A stretch of DNA of 64,000 bases from JASSUD01 sp031963405 (GTDB lineage: Bacteria; Pseudomonadota; Gammaproteobacteria; Burkholderiales; Burkholderiaceae): NCBI GenBank assembly GCA_031963405.1, contig JASSUJ010000001.1:1984001-2048000 (forward strand), in the 5' to 3' direction. Position 1 is the stretch's first letter. Every line of letters starts with the position of its first letter. Position numbers and translations under genes: made by a program. Shown here piece by piece: positions 9,062 through 16,650 of this stretch. The notes below the pieces were generated by a model. It searched no databases. It saw only the letters and a list, made by a program, of their open reading frames with translations, and had not been told where the DNA came from.

Positions 9062-10204
9062 ATGCTACGAACAATTTCTAATACTTCGATAACGTCGCGA
9101 ACAGGTCAATATGCGCCTTTAGACGGCGCTACAAGGTCAAGATTTAATACGCTCCAAGCGCAAGATATTAAGTGCCGACCTATTTCGACCGAAAGCACGC
9201 TTAGCTGGCAACTCAGCCCAGATCATCGCAAGGCGATGAACGAAGCCATTAAATTGATCGCTGCGGCAGTGGAAACGGCTAATGCTGACGATAAGCAGGA
9301 TTTGCTCGCTATTCAACAACAAATCCACAGCATCCAAGAAAAATTAGTGAGGCTGGAAGCAGTGCTCAATGGCGCTCAAAGTTTTAACGAACGAGAATTT
9401 GAAACACAAGTTAGCATCACGGGACACGTTGAGTTATCTAATCTGCTTCAACAATTGGACCAGCTGCAAAATTTACATCGCGTACGCGAGACCCAGGCAG
9501 ATAGAGCGAATAGAGAAAAATTAGCCAACGATATAAAAAAACATCTTTTGCTGGGATGGCTAATTGCACTAATTTGCACATTGCTTTTTACTAAATCGGT
9601 GCACGCTGGGTTTCCTGTCTTCTCGGCATTAGATGCAGAAATAGGGGATATCCAAAAGAAATTACAACAACCATTACCGATAGAAAATAACAACCTTGTT
9701 TCGCTAAATAAAGTGCTCACGAGCGTACGTGAAGACTTCAGAATATGGAGCAAGGTGGCGCCGCTAGAGAAAAAAAATAGGGAGTTAAATGAGCGTCTAG
9801 AAAATTTAGAAACGACTACTCACTTATTAAAGGCGTCGCTAACAGAATCAATCACAGCGTCATTAACTGTATCGTTAAAAGAGCAATCTGATAATCAATT
9901 GGCTAAAGAGCTTCTGCATAATCATGGTCAGCAGTTAGCGGCAATGAGGGTAGGCATAGCTACACTCGAAGCTACAGCTGGCCAACTAGAAGGCTCCATT
10001 GCTGATTTGCGGAAAGAAGACCTAACCATCGCTATTAAGGTCTCCAAAGATACAGGTAGTAGCACGACTCATGAGGTGCGACCCTTGTTCGGGGCAAATC
10101 AAGCGCAAACTCAGTTTTTTTTAGCAAGGTTAAAGCGAAGAATGCTTAGTGCTGAGCGTTTAACAGCGATGGAAAGGATGCTAAAACTTTCTGGCAGAAG
10201 CTAA
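9062..10204 (+). CDS. coiled-coil protein with one membrane segment, unknown
   Basis: I do not recognise this 380-residue protein. Residues about 65-165 and 230-330 are rich in Glu, Gln, Leu and Lys with heptad-like spacing, as in coiled coils. Between them lies one hydrophobic segment (LLLGWLIALICTLLF, about 165-180), so it may be a bitopic membrane protein. An AGG precedes the chosen ATG at 9062; a GTG at 9056 is the alternative. It is followed by a terminator-like hairpin and then by another coiled-coil gene, with which it shares style but no obvious sequence. Both lie in the block that splits trpF from trpB and may encode surface or host-directed proteins; that is a guess. Confidence 0.6.
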   Translation: MLRTISNTSITSRTGQYAPLDGATRSRFNTLQAQDIKCRPISTESTLSWQLSPDHRKAMNEAIKLIAAAVETANADDKQDLLAIQQQIHSIQEKLVRLEAVLNGAQSFNEREFETQVSITGHVELSNLLQQLDQLQNLHRVRETQADRANREKLANDIKKHLLLGWLIALICTLLFTKSVHAGFPVFSALDAEIGDIQKKLQQPLPIENNNLVSLNKVLTSVREDFRIWSKVAPLEKKNRELNERLENLETTTHLLKASLTESITASLTVSLKEQSDNQLAKELLHNHGQQLAAMRVGIATLEATAGQLEGSIADLRKEDLTIAIKVSKDTGSSTTHEVRPLFGANQAQTQFFLARLKRRMLSAERLTAMERMLKLSGRS

Positions 10205-10271
10205 ATAAGCGTACAAAAGTTAAATACCAGAAACTAAATACAAAATTTTTCTCGTCCGACGCTAACCATAC

Positions 10272-10304
10272 AACCCAGCCGTGAAAAACTCGCTGGGTTT
10301 TTGT
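10272..10304 (+). terminator. rho-independent terminator
   Basis: AACCCAGC pairs with GCTGGGTT over a 12-base loop and is followed by TTTTTG. It lies 68 bases after the first coiled-coil gene. The rest of the 335-bp gap to 10540 holds nothing I recognise. Confidence 0.75.
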
Positions 10305-10539
10305 TTACTTCAAAACTTGAGTTATTTCCGCCAAAAGACTGCGCTGCACAAGATAGGAGTTGTAGACTTTCTTGGGGCTTATTACTTACGGGAAATGGCT
10401 TAGCATCTGCAGATTTTTGAAAAAAATAAAAAGTACGATGTACCAACTTACCATCTAGGCTAAGCGATTTGCCGTATAGAGATATGAAATAAGCCTGATA
10501 GCTTAACAAAACGCTAAATATCTTAAAAAGGCAGCCGAC

Positions 10540-12270
10540 ATGCCAGGACTTACTTTCACTCCCATAAATTCTATATCCCATTTTCCCCAGAAATATGACG
10601 CTACATCTTCAGGACCTGCTGATACTCAAACGCAGGAAACGATAGCGCAACCAATATCGAAAGCAGACAATGCGGATAACCAGCTCAGCCCGGCTCAAAT
10701 TGAAGAATTAAGGGAGCATCTAGCGCGGATGCCTGAGTTAATAAGCAGAGTTAGCCAATTAGCAGAACAAGTTAGTCAGTTAGCACAGAGGGTTAGCCAA
10801 TTAGCCGATAAAGTTGGCCAATTAGCAGAAACAGCTAGCCCGTTGCACGAAGAAGTGCCTGCTTCTAATAATAATCAGCCACAAAGAACGCTGAGTGATA
10901 GCTGTCGCGAGATGAATGATGCGCAGAGAAAAGAGACGTGCCCGAAGACACAAGAACAGCTTAATGGACTGACAAATACAGTTGCTTACTTGCAAAAAGA
11001 GGAAGAGGTGCCTCAAGAGACAAGAGCGAGTGTAGAAAGACACGATAGAGAGCCGAATGCACTGACAAAGACTATTGTTCACTTGCAAAACGAGGAAGCA
11101 ACGCATCTGATTCAGAATCACAGAACGCGAGAACAAGCGAAAAAAGATGCGGATGAGCTTAGTAAGCTGCCGGAAATGCACCGGAGGATCAGAGCGCGTA
11201 CAGAAAGAAACGCGGATGAGATTATTAAATGGGGCATAGAAACTAAGCAGCTTAAACAATCTTATGAGCAGTTTAAAAAACATCTGGATACGGTGAGCGT
11301 AGTAATGACGCACGATAAGCTTACCTGGTCAGAGGAGATTGAGAGGTTAGATACTATGTGGACCGCCCTTAATACGCAGCATAGGCAATTTATACAAGAG
11401 CAAGCTTTGATTCTGCAAGCTCTTCAAAAGGCGGGGCTAATTGATCAGAAGGACAGAGGCATAATATCTAGAGAGGGCGGTAGTAATAGGAAGAGATCGT
11501 CTCAGGAAATTGAAAAAAGTTGGGGAAAGCGGAGTAGAAAGTCGAGCAAAGTTGGCGATTGGGTGGGTGGAAACCCAGCTATAGATAGTAGTGATCCGAA
11601 GGAAGGGCAATTAGAAATTCTGGGGGCTAGGCCGGGACAAGAACGGCAAGTGTATAACACTAGTCAGCAGACGCTGAGAGAGAAAGATCTGAATTCCAGT
11701 GCGTGGAGAAGGGCAGCTATGGATGATACTCATATCGACCAGGCGCTAACTCAACCACACGTAGCCCAAATGCATGTTCCGCAAGTTGTGATCAGCCCAG
11801 GAAATCCACTGAGTAATTCTGACATGCTCACTCCTATAGAAAAACATATGGAACATATAGACTTTCTAAATTCGAGAAATTTTTGGGAGAAAGAAGGCAT
11901 AGCTACAAACGGTAGCAATATCAATAGGAAACAAACTTCAAAAGAAAAAGATCAGAAATGGAATAGCGTCACTTCAACTATCAGCAATACATCAAATTTG
12001 CGAGACACTGATTTAGCACAAGTTCGGGAACGGGCAGTAGCGGGGTGGGGCTCGAAAGATTTTGCTGAGGCGGAAGATGAAGGTGAGTTGGAGGATATAA
12101 CTTTAGTAGCGAGAGCTGATGGCGAGCCAGAGGTGCAAGGCCCGGGGGCATTCAATAGACTTCTTTCAAGGCTGCCTTTTGGTAGCCGCAGAGCTTCACT
12201 CGATATTGGAAAGGAAGCGTCAGTGGATATGACTAAGGCTGTTGATGAGCTAGTGATAAAAGATGAGTAG
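10540..12270 (+). CDS. long coiled-coil protein with NLS-like basic cluster, unknown
   Basis: This 576-residue protein has no signal peptide and no membrane helix that I can see. Residues about 68-100 are four to five near-identical seven-residue units of the form VSQLAxx, a textbook coiled coil. Residues about 140-310 are again helical and highly charged. Near 316-337 lies a bipartite basic cluster, RKRSSQEIEKSWGKRSRK, that looks like a eukaryotic nuclear localisation signal. The C-terminus has LPFGSRRASLD. Base use is more AT-rich than in the neighbouring trp genes. No family is recognised; a host-directed protein is one possibility, a cytoskeletal or scaffold protein another. Confidence 0.6.
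   Translation: MPGLTFTPINSISHFPQKYDATSSGPADTQTQETIAQPISKADNADNQLSPAQIEELREHLARMPELISRVSQLAEQVSQLAQRVSQLADKVGQLAETASPLHEEVPASNNNQPQRTLSDSCREMNDAQRKETCPKTQEQLNGLTNTVAYLQKEEEVPQETRASVERHDREPNALTKTIVHLQNEEATHLIQNHRTREQAKKDADELSKLPEMHRRIRARTERNADEIIKWGIETKQLKQSYEQFKKHLDTVSVVMTHDKLTWSEEIERLDTMWTALNTQHRQFIQEQALILQALQKAGLIDQKDRGIISREGGSNRKRSSQEIEKSWGKRSRKSSKVGDWVGGNPAIDSSDPKEGQLEILGARPGQERQVYNTSQQTLREKDLNSSAWRRAAMDDTHIDQALTQPHVAQMHVPQVVISPGNPLSNSDMLTPIEKHMEHIDFLNSRNFWEKEGIATNGSNINRKQTSKEKDQKWNSVTSTISNTSNLRDTDLAQVRERAVAGWGSKDFAEAEDEGELEDITLVARADGEPEVQGPGAFNRLLSRLPFGSRRASLDIGKEASVDMTKAVDELVIKDE
10747..10840 (+). repeat. 21-bp tandem repeats encoding heptads
   Basis: Units like GTTAGCCAATTAGCAGAACAA repeat about four and a half times, each encoding one coiled-coil heptad (VSQLAEQ, VSQLAQR, VSQLADK, VGQLAET). 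The DNA identity shows the heptads arose by local duplication. Confidence 0.85.
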
Positions 12271-12275
12271 GGTGG

Positions 12276-12350
12276 ACCTTTTCAAAGCTATATTCTGCAG
12301 GCCGTAGAACTTCATTAGATGAAAATGTACTGCAAGCGTGGCGAAACTAA
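12276..12350 (+). pseudogene. decayed echo of the preceding gene's 3' end
   Basis: Just after the stop of the coiled-coil gene, another frame reads ...FSKLYSAGRRTSLDEN... up to a TAA at 12348. This resembles the LSRLPFGSRRASLDIG segment of the intact C-terminus about 100 bp upstream. It may be the remnant of a second paralogue or of an alternative tail. The remainder of the 600-bp gap to trpB holds a terminator-like hairpin and a short palindromic repeat. Confidence 0.4.
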
Positions 12351-12539
12351 TCAACAGGCACAGCGGGATTTTCAATAATGGACTTGAGATAAATATAATT
12401 GGCAGCAAAAGAGAAAATGAAGGAGCTAACTAGCTTTATTGAGCAATGAATGAAGGAAAGGCAGAATTAACTTGCTCATAAAAATTTGTTCCAATTCACT
12501 CAGTTTATTATTCGGTGTTCAGCATTTTTCTATACTTTG

Positions 12540-12567
12540 GCCATTTCAAGAAATGGTCTTTTTTTTG
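12540..12567 (+). terminator. hairpin followed by eight T
   Basis: GCCATTT pairs with AAATGGT across a CAAG loop and is followed by CTTTTTTTT. It lies 270 bases past the coiled-coil gene and 300 bases before trpB, and probably closes the accessory transcript. Confidence 0.7.
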
Positions 12568-12775
12568 TAATGTAAAAAATAGAAGAAGTGTTTTTTAAAC
12601 ATTAAATATAGAATCTCTCACTCAACGCTGAGCATGCGTGTTGAAACCCTTGTAGAGCCTGTTGTCTCAATCATCAGGTAATGGCAACAAGGTATAGTAA
12701 CAAGGTAATAGCCCAAGTGACGCAGCATATAGCTGCAAACAGCAGCTGTCAGGGCATCGATAGATACAAAGGCTT

Positions 12776-12825
12776 TTAGGAAAGATTTACATAACCCGCT
12801 GGCGAGTTATGCAGATTTTCCCTAG
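12776..12825. repeat. short type 1 palindrome before trpB
   Basis: TTAGGAAAGATTTACATAACCCGC and GCGAGTTATGCAGATTTTCCCTA form a 50-bp inverted repeat. It is the type 1 element (GGAAGGTCTGCATAACC) reduced to its outer arms, without the GTAC apex. Confidence 0.75.
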
Positions 12826-12869
12826 CTAAAGCCTCAATTTTTTAAATAGCATGTGTGAGAACGAGGTAG

Positions 12870-14075
12870 ATGTATAACTTGCCTGATAACAATGGCCACT
12901 TTGGTATTTATGGTGGTGTATTTGTCGCTGAAACATTAATTCCTGCGCTTAATGAGCTGCGTGATGCTTATGCGAAATGTCGCAGCGATCCTGCTTTTAT
13001 TGCCCAATACCAGTATGAGTTGAAGCATTTTGTTGGCCGTCCATCGCCCATCTATCATGCACAGCGCCTGAGCGAAAGATTAGGCGGTGCACAGATTTAC
13101 CTCAAGCGCGAAGACTTGAATCATACGGGCGCGCATAAAATAAATAATGTCGTCGGACAGGCGCTATTGGCTCGCCAGATGGGCAAGCCACGGGTAATTG
13201 CTGAAACAGGCGCAGGTCAGCATGGAGTTGCGACGGCGACGATTGCAGCGCGTTTTGGTATGCAATGCGTGGTGTATATGGGTGCTGAAGATATGCGTCG
13301 CCAAGCTGCAAACGTTTATCGGATGAAGCTGCTTGGCGCACACGTTGAGCCGGTTGTGTCGGGTACGCAAACGCTTAAAGATGCGTTAAATGAAGCGTTG
13401 CGTGATTGGGTTGCGAACGTTGAAGACACTTTTTATATCATCGGCACAGTGGCGGGCCCCCATCCGTATCCGATGATGGTGCGTGATTTTCAGCGGGTGA
13501 TTGGCGATGAATGCAAAGTCCAAATGCCAGAAATGATTGGTCGGCAGCCAGACGCTGTGATTGCCTGCGTGGGCGGCGGCTCAAACGCGATGGGTATTTT
13601 TTACCCGTATTTAGAACATGAGAAAGTGCAGCTGATTGGTGTTGAGGCGGCAGGTGAGGGGCTCGATACAAATCGACATGCAGCATCATTAATAAAGGGT
13701 ACGCCGGGTGTATTGCATGGTAACCGAACCTATTTATTGCAAGATGACGATGGGCAAATTCTCAATACCCATTCTGTGTCAGCCGGGCTCGACTATCCAG
13801 GCATTGGCCCCGAGCACGCTTGGCTCAAAGATACAGGCCGCGCCCAATACGTAGGGATTACCGATGAGGAAGCTTTACAAGCGTTTCATGAGTGCTGCCG
13901 CATTGAAGGCATTATCCCTGCGCTCGAATCAAGCCATGCGCTTGCTTATGCTATAAAGCTGGCGCCAACGCTTGCGTCAGACAAAGTACTGCTAGTCAAT
14001 TTATCTGGTCGCGGTGATAAGGATGTACATACAGTAGCTGAGCATACTGCTACTGGACCTGTAGGTTTGGGGTGA
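12870..14075 (+). CDS. trpB: tryptophan synthase beta chain
   Basis: TrpB joins indole and serine to make tryptophan with pyridoxal phosphate, working as an alpha2-beta2 complex with TrpA. The 401-residue protein starts MYNLPDNNGHFGIYGGVFVAET, as in Burkholderia. The cofactor lysine is Lys90 in HTGAHKINN, followed by AETGAGQHGVATAT, and the phosphate-binding GGGSNAMG lies near 233. GAGG stands three bases before the ATG, a tight spacing. The last six codons and stop (GPVGLG) are formed by the left arm of a palindromic repeat, so the natural C-terminus has been replaced. trpA follows after 73 bp. Confidence 0.97.
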   Translation: MYNLPDNNGHFGIYGGVFVAETLIPALNELRDAYAKCRSDPAFIAQYQYELKHFVGRPSPIYHAQRLSERLGGAQIYLKREDLNHTGAHKINNVVGQALLARQMGKPRVIAETGAGQHGVATATIAARFGMQCVVYMGAEDMRRQAANVYRMKLLGAHVEPVVSGTQTLKDALNEALRDWVANVEDTFYIIGTVAGPHPYPMMVRDFQRVIGDECKVQMPEMIGRQPDAVIACVGGGSNAMGIFYPYLEHEKVQLIGVEAAGEGLDTNRHAASLIKGTPGVLHGNRTYLLQDDDGQILNTHSVSAGLDYPGIGPEHAWLKDTGRAQYVGITDEEALQAFHECCRIEGIIPALESSHALAYAIKLAPTLASDKVLLVNLSGRGDKDVHTVAEHTATGPVGLG

Positions 14076-14107
14076 CGAATTGAACGAAATGGGCCGCCCC
14101 AAACCTA
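14062..14107. repeat. type 5 core as a hairpin over the trpB stop codon
   Basis: TAGGTTTGGGG at 14062 pairs with CCCCAAACCTA ending 14107. The left side reads GTAGGTTTGGGGTGACGAATTGAAC, the same core seen (on either strand) near 4348, 24963, 29930 and 57541. The trpB stop TGA at 14073 is inside it. Confidence 0.85.
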
Positions 14108-14148
14108 TTGCTTCTTAAATTATCAAATTCTGTTCAAGCCAAAATTTT

Positions 14149-14958
14149 ATGTCGCGTCTTAAAACGACTTTCGCAGCCCTTGCAGCGCAGCAGCGCAAGG
14201 GGTTGATTCCTTTTCTCACAGCCGGCGATCCTGAACCATCTAAAACCGTGGATTATCTGCATGCGTTAGCGTCTGCTGGGGCTGATGTGATCGAGTTGGG
14301 CGTGCCTTTTTCTGACCCGATGGCAGATGGTCCGGTGATTCAACGTGCCTATACGCGTGCGTTAGCCAAAGGCATGACGCTTAAAAAAGTGTTGGCTGAT
14401 GTGCGTGCTTTCCGGCAAACAAATCAGGTGACGCCGATTGTGCTCATGGGGTATGCCAATCCAATCGAGCGCATGGGTGTTGAAAGTTTTGTTGCTGCTG
14501 CCCATGAAGCCGGGGTTGATGGTGTACTGGTAGTCGATTATCCGCCTGAAGAATCTGCCGAATTCGCAGCGCGGTTGCGTGCGTGTGGCATTGATCCGAT
14601 TTTTCTATTAGCCCCCACTTCTGATGCGCAGCGGATTGCCGCGGCGGTACGTTTAGCGAGCGGTTATCTGTATTACGTTTCTCTGAAAGGAGTGACAGGT
14701 TCGGCTGAGCTTGATGTGGCGAGCATTGCGGAAAAAATACCTAGTATTAGAAATGAAACTGCGTTGCCAATCGCCGTAGGTTTTGGTATTCGCGATGCAG
14801 CAACAGCCCGCGCAGTCGCCCGGGTGGCGGACGCTGTGGTCATTGGTAGTGCGCTTGTGCAACGACTTGAAGAGGTCGCACCTGAGAAAGCGATACAATC
14901 GCTAACCTTTTTTCTTGCTGAAATACGACAAGCGCTGGATTCTCGCGAGCCGCTTTAG
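14149..14958 (+). CDS. trpA: tryptophan synthase alpha chain
   Basis: TrpA cleaves indole-3-glycerol phosphate to indole and glyceraldehyde-3-phosphate and passes indole to TrpB. In the 269-residue protein the catalytic pair falls at Glu49 (DVIELGVPF) and Asp60 (SDPMADG), the standard positions. The phosphate loop GFGIRDAAT lies near 211. In several Burkholderia a methyltransferase gene lies between trpB and trpA; none is present here. accD follows. Confidence 0.97.
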   Translation: MSRLKTTFAALAAQQRKGLIPFLTAGDPEPSKTVDYLHALASAGADVIELGVPFSDPMADGPVIQRAYTRALAKGMTLKKVLADVRAFRQTNQVTPIVLMGYANPIERMGVESFVAAAHEAGVDGVLVVDYPPEESAEFAARLRACGIDPIFLLAPTSDAQRIAAAVRLASGYLYYVSLKGVTGSAELDVASIAEKIPSIRNETALPIAVGFGIRDAATARAVARVADAVVIGSALVQRLEEVAPEKAIQSLTFFLAEIRQALDSREPL

Positions 14959-15069
14959 TCGATCTGACAAGATCAAAGTGAATCCGCAGAACATAATTGG
15001 CTAAGATTTTTAAACAGCTTGCTAGATTGTTTTGCTGTATTAACTGCGTCTACCTACACGAGGACAGCT

Positions 15070-15942
15070 ATGAGCTGGTTTGAAAAACTCCTGCCCCCGA
15101 AGATTAAACAGACTGACCGATCAAGCCGGAAAGGCATTCCAGAAGGGTTGTGGATTAAATGTCCAGCCTGCGAAGACGTGCTGTACCGCAATGATCTTCA
15201 GAGCAATTTGCATGTTTGCCCAAAGTGCGACCACCATATGCGTATGGGTCCGCGTGAGCGGCTGGATAACTTGCTCGATATAGAGGGCCGTTACGAAATA
15301 GGTCAGGAAATTGTCTCTATCGACCCACTCAAGTTCAAAGATAGCCGCAAATACACCGACCGCCTTAAAGAAGCGATGGAAACTAGCGGTGAAACTGATG
15401 CCCTGATTGTGATGGGTGGAGCAATCAAGGCACTGCCGGTTGTGATTGCGTGCTTCGAGTTTTCTTTTATGGCAGGCTCAATGGGCTCTGTTGTCGGTGA
15501 GCGTTTTGTGCGCGGTGCGCAAGCTGCGCTAGCTGAGCGGGTGCCGTTTATTTGCATCACGGCTTCAGGTGGTGCACGTATGCAGGAAAGTTTGCTGTCA
15601 TTGATGCAAATGGCAAAAACCACCGCTATGCTGACCAAACTTTCTGCGGCTAAGCTGCCGTTTATTTCAGTGCTAACTGATCCGACGATGGGTGGTGTAT
15701 CGGCGAGCTTTGCCTTTTTGGGTGATGTGGTTATCGCCGAGCCTAAAGCCTTGATTGGCTTTGCTGGGCCGCGCGTGATTGAGCAGACCGTGCGTGAGAA
15801 ATTACCGGAGGGTTTTCAGCGTGCCGAATTTCTGCTGCAAAAAGGCGCCATCGATATGATTATCGATCGCCGCAAACTGCGCGATGAAATTGCGCAGCTG
15901 ATTGCTTTACTAACACGCCAGCCAGCGGAAGCAGTGTCTTAA
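15070..15942 (+). CDS. accD: acetyl-CoA carboxylase, carboxyltransferase beta subunit
   Basis: AccD with AccA transfers the carboxyl group from biotin to acetyl-CoA, making malonyl-CoA for fatty acid synthesis. The 290-residue protein opens with MSWFEKLLPPKIKQ and carries a four-cysteine zinc finger (Cys31, Cys34, Cys50, Cys53). ASGGARMQESLLSLMQM and TDPTMGGVSASFAFLGD are the carboxyltransferase core. I start at ATG 15070, with GAGG upstream; the frame stays open for another 17 codons before it. The order trpA-accD-folC is the Burkholderia one, interrupted here by a two-gene insertion. Confidence 0.96.
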   Translation: MSWFEKLLPPKIKQTDRSSRKGIPEGLWIKCPACEDVLYRNDLQSNLHVCPKCDHHMRMGPRERLDNLLDIEGRYEIGQEIVSIDPLKFKDSRKYTDRLKEAMETSGETDALIVMGGAIKALPVVIACFEFSFMAGSMGSVVGERFVRGAQAALAERVPFICITASGGARMQESLLSLMQMAKTTAMLTKLSAAKLPFISVLTDPTMGGVSASFAFLGDVVIAEPKALIGFAGPRVIEQTVREKLPEGFQRAEFLLQKGAIDMIIDRRKLRDEIAQLIALLTRQPAEAVS

Positions 15943-15999
15943 GAGCCAGGCTGTAAGCAGAGTTATCTGCGCCATAAAGAACTTATCGCTAGCTAATTT

Positions 16000-16242
16000 A
16001 TGCCGTGTATATTTCGTTATAAAGGTATTCGATTTTATTTCTACTCGAATGAAGGACATCCGAAGGAACCCGTGCATATCCACGCGGGCGGGGCTAACGG
16101 AGAAGCTAAATTTTGGCTTCTCCCCAATGTCAGGGTAGCCGATAATGCAGGCTTTGATCGGCGTACCTTGTTAGAGTTAGTCAAAGTGGTTGAAGAGCGC
16201 CGTGAACTTATCGAGAGGGCATGGAATGAATATTTCTGCTAA
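16000..16242 (+). CDS. DUF4160 family small protein
   Basis: The 80-residue protein begins with PCIFRYKGIRFYFYSNEGHP and has the EPVHIHAGGANGEAKFWL segment typical of DUF4160. It overlaps the following DUF2442 gene by 17 bases, so the two form one unit. This pairing is common in bacteria, often near mobile DNA, and has been suspected to be a toxin-antitoxin-like module; no catalytic motif is evident here. The pair is inserted between accD and folC, which are usually adjacent in the family. Confidence 0.75.
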   Translation: MPCIFRYKGIRFYFYSNEGHPKEPVHIHAGGANGEAKFWLLPNVRVADNAGFDRRTLLELVKVVEERRELIERAWNEYFC

Positions 16243-16483
16243 ATCACTTAGTTTTGACGAATGCACGATGTGGGTTGACCTAATGGATGGTCGCACGATC
16301 GGTATTCCTCTAGCCTGGTTTCCACGCTTGTTTGCAGCTACGCCCGCGCAACGAGAACATTATCAAATTAGTGGGACTGGGCGCGGCTTACATTGGGAAG
16401 AGATTGATGAAGATATTTCTGTGGAAGGCCTTTTAGCAGGCTGCGGAGACATGACGCATCCGCCTCGTTTCGACGCAGCGTAA
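16226..16483 (+). CDS. DUF2442 family small protein
   Basis: From ATG 16226 the product is 85 residues. The segment VDLMDGRTIGIPLAWFPRLFAAT followed by GLHWEEIDEDISVEGLLAG is the DUF2442 signature. GAGAGGG lies a few bases upstream inside the preceding gene. Proteins of this family are the usual partners of DUF4160 proteins and may act as the regulatory or DNA-binding half. A terminator follows at once, so the pair is a self-contained cassette. Confidence 0.75.
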   Translation: MNISAKSLSFDECTMWVDLMDGRTIGIPLAWFPRLFAATPAQREHYQISGTGRGLHWEEIDEDISVEGLLAGCGDMTHPPRFDAA

Positions 16484-16506
16484 TTATTGGAAACAGAACT
16501 CATCAA

Positions 16507-16544
16507 GCAAGCTCGATTGGTTGTGAAAGCTTGCGGTGTTTTTT
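16507..16544 (+). terminator. rho-independent terminator after the DUF pair
   Basis: GCAAGCT pairs with AGCTTGC over 14 bases, followed by GGTG and six T. Confidence 0.75.
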
Positions 16545-16650
16545 AAAAACGCTTTTTGACTCTTATGCCAATTTGTTGCAATTGGCTATCTAAGAAGGTC
16601 TGCTTAATCCTTAAATCATTCATCGCATTCCTACCCAGATCGCTTGCATC

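Noticed and set aside
10822..11313. 163-codon open frame opposite the coiled-coil gene
   Set aside because: Repetitive low-complexity antisense of the heptad region; the plus-strand frame explains it.
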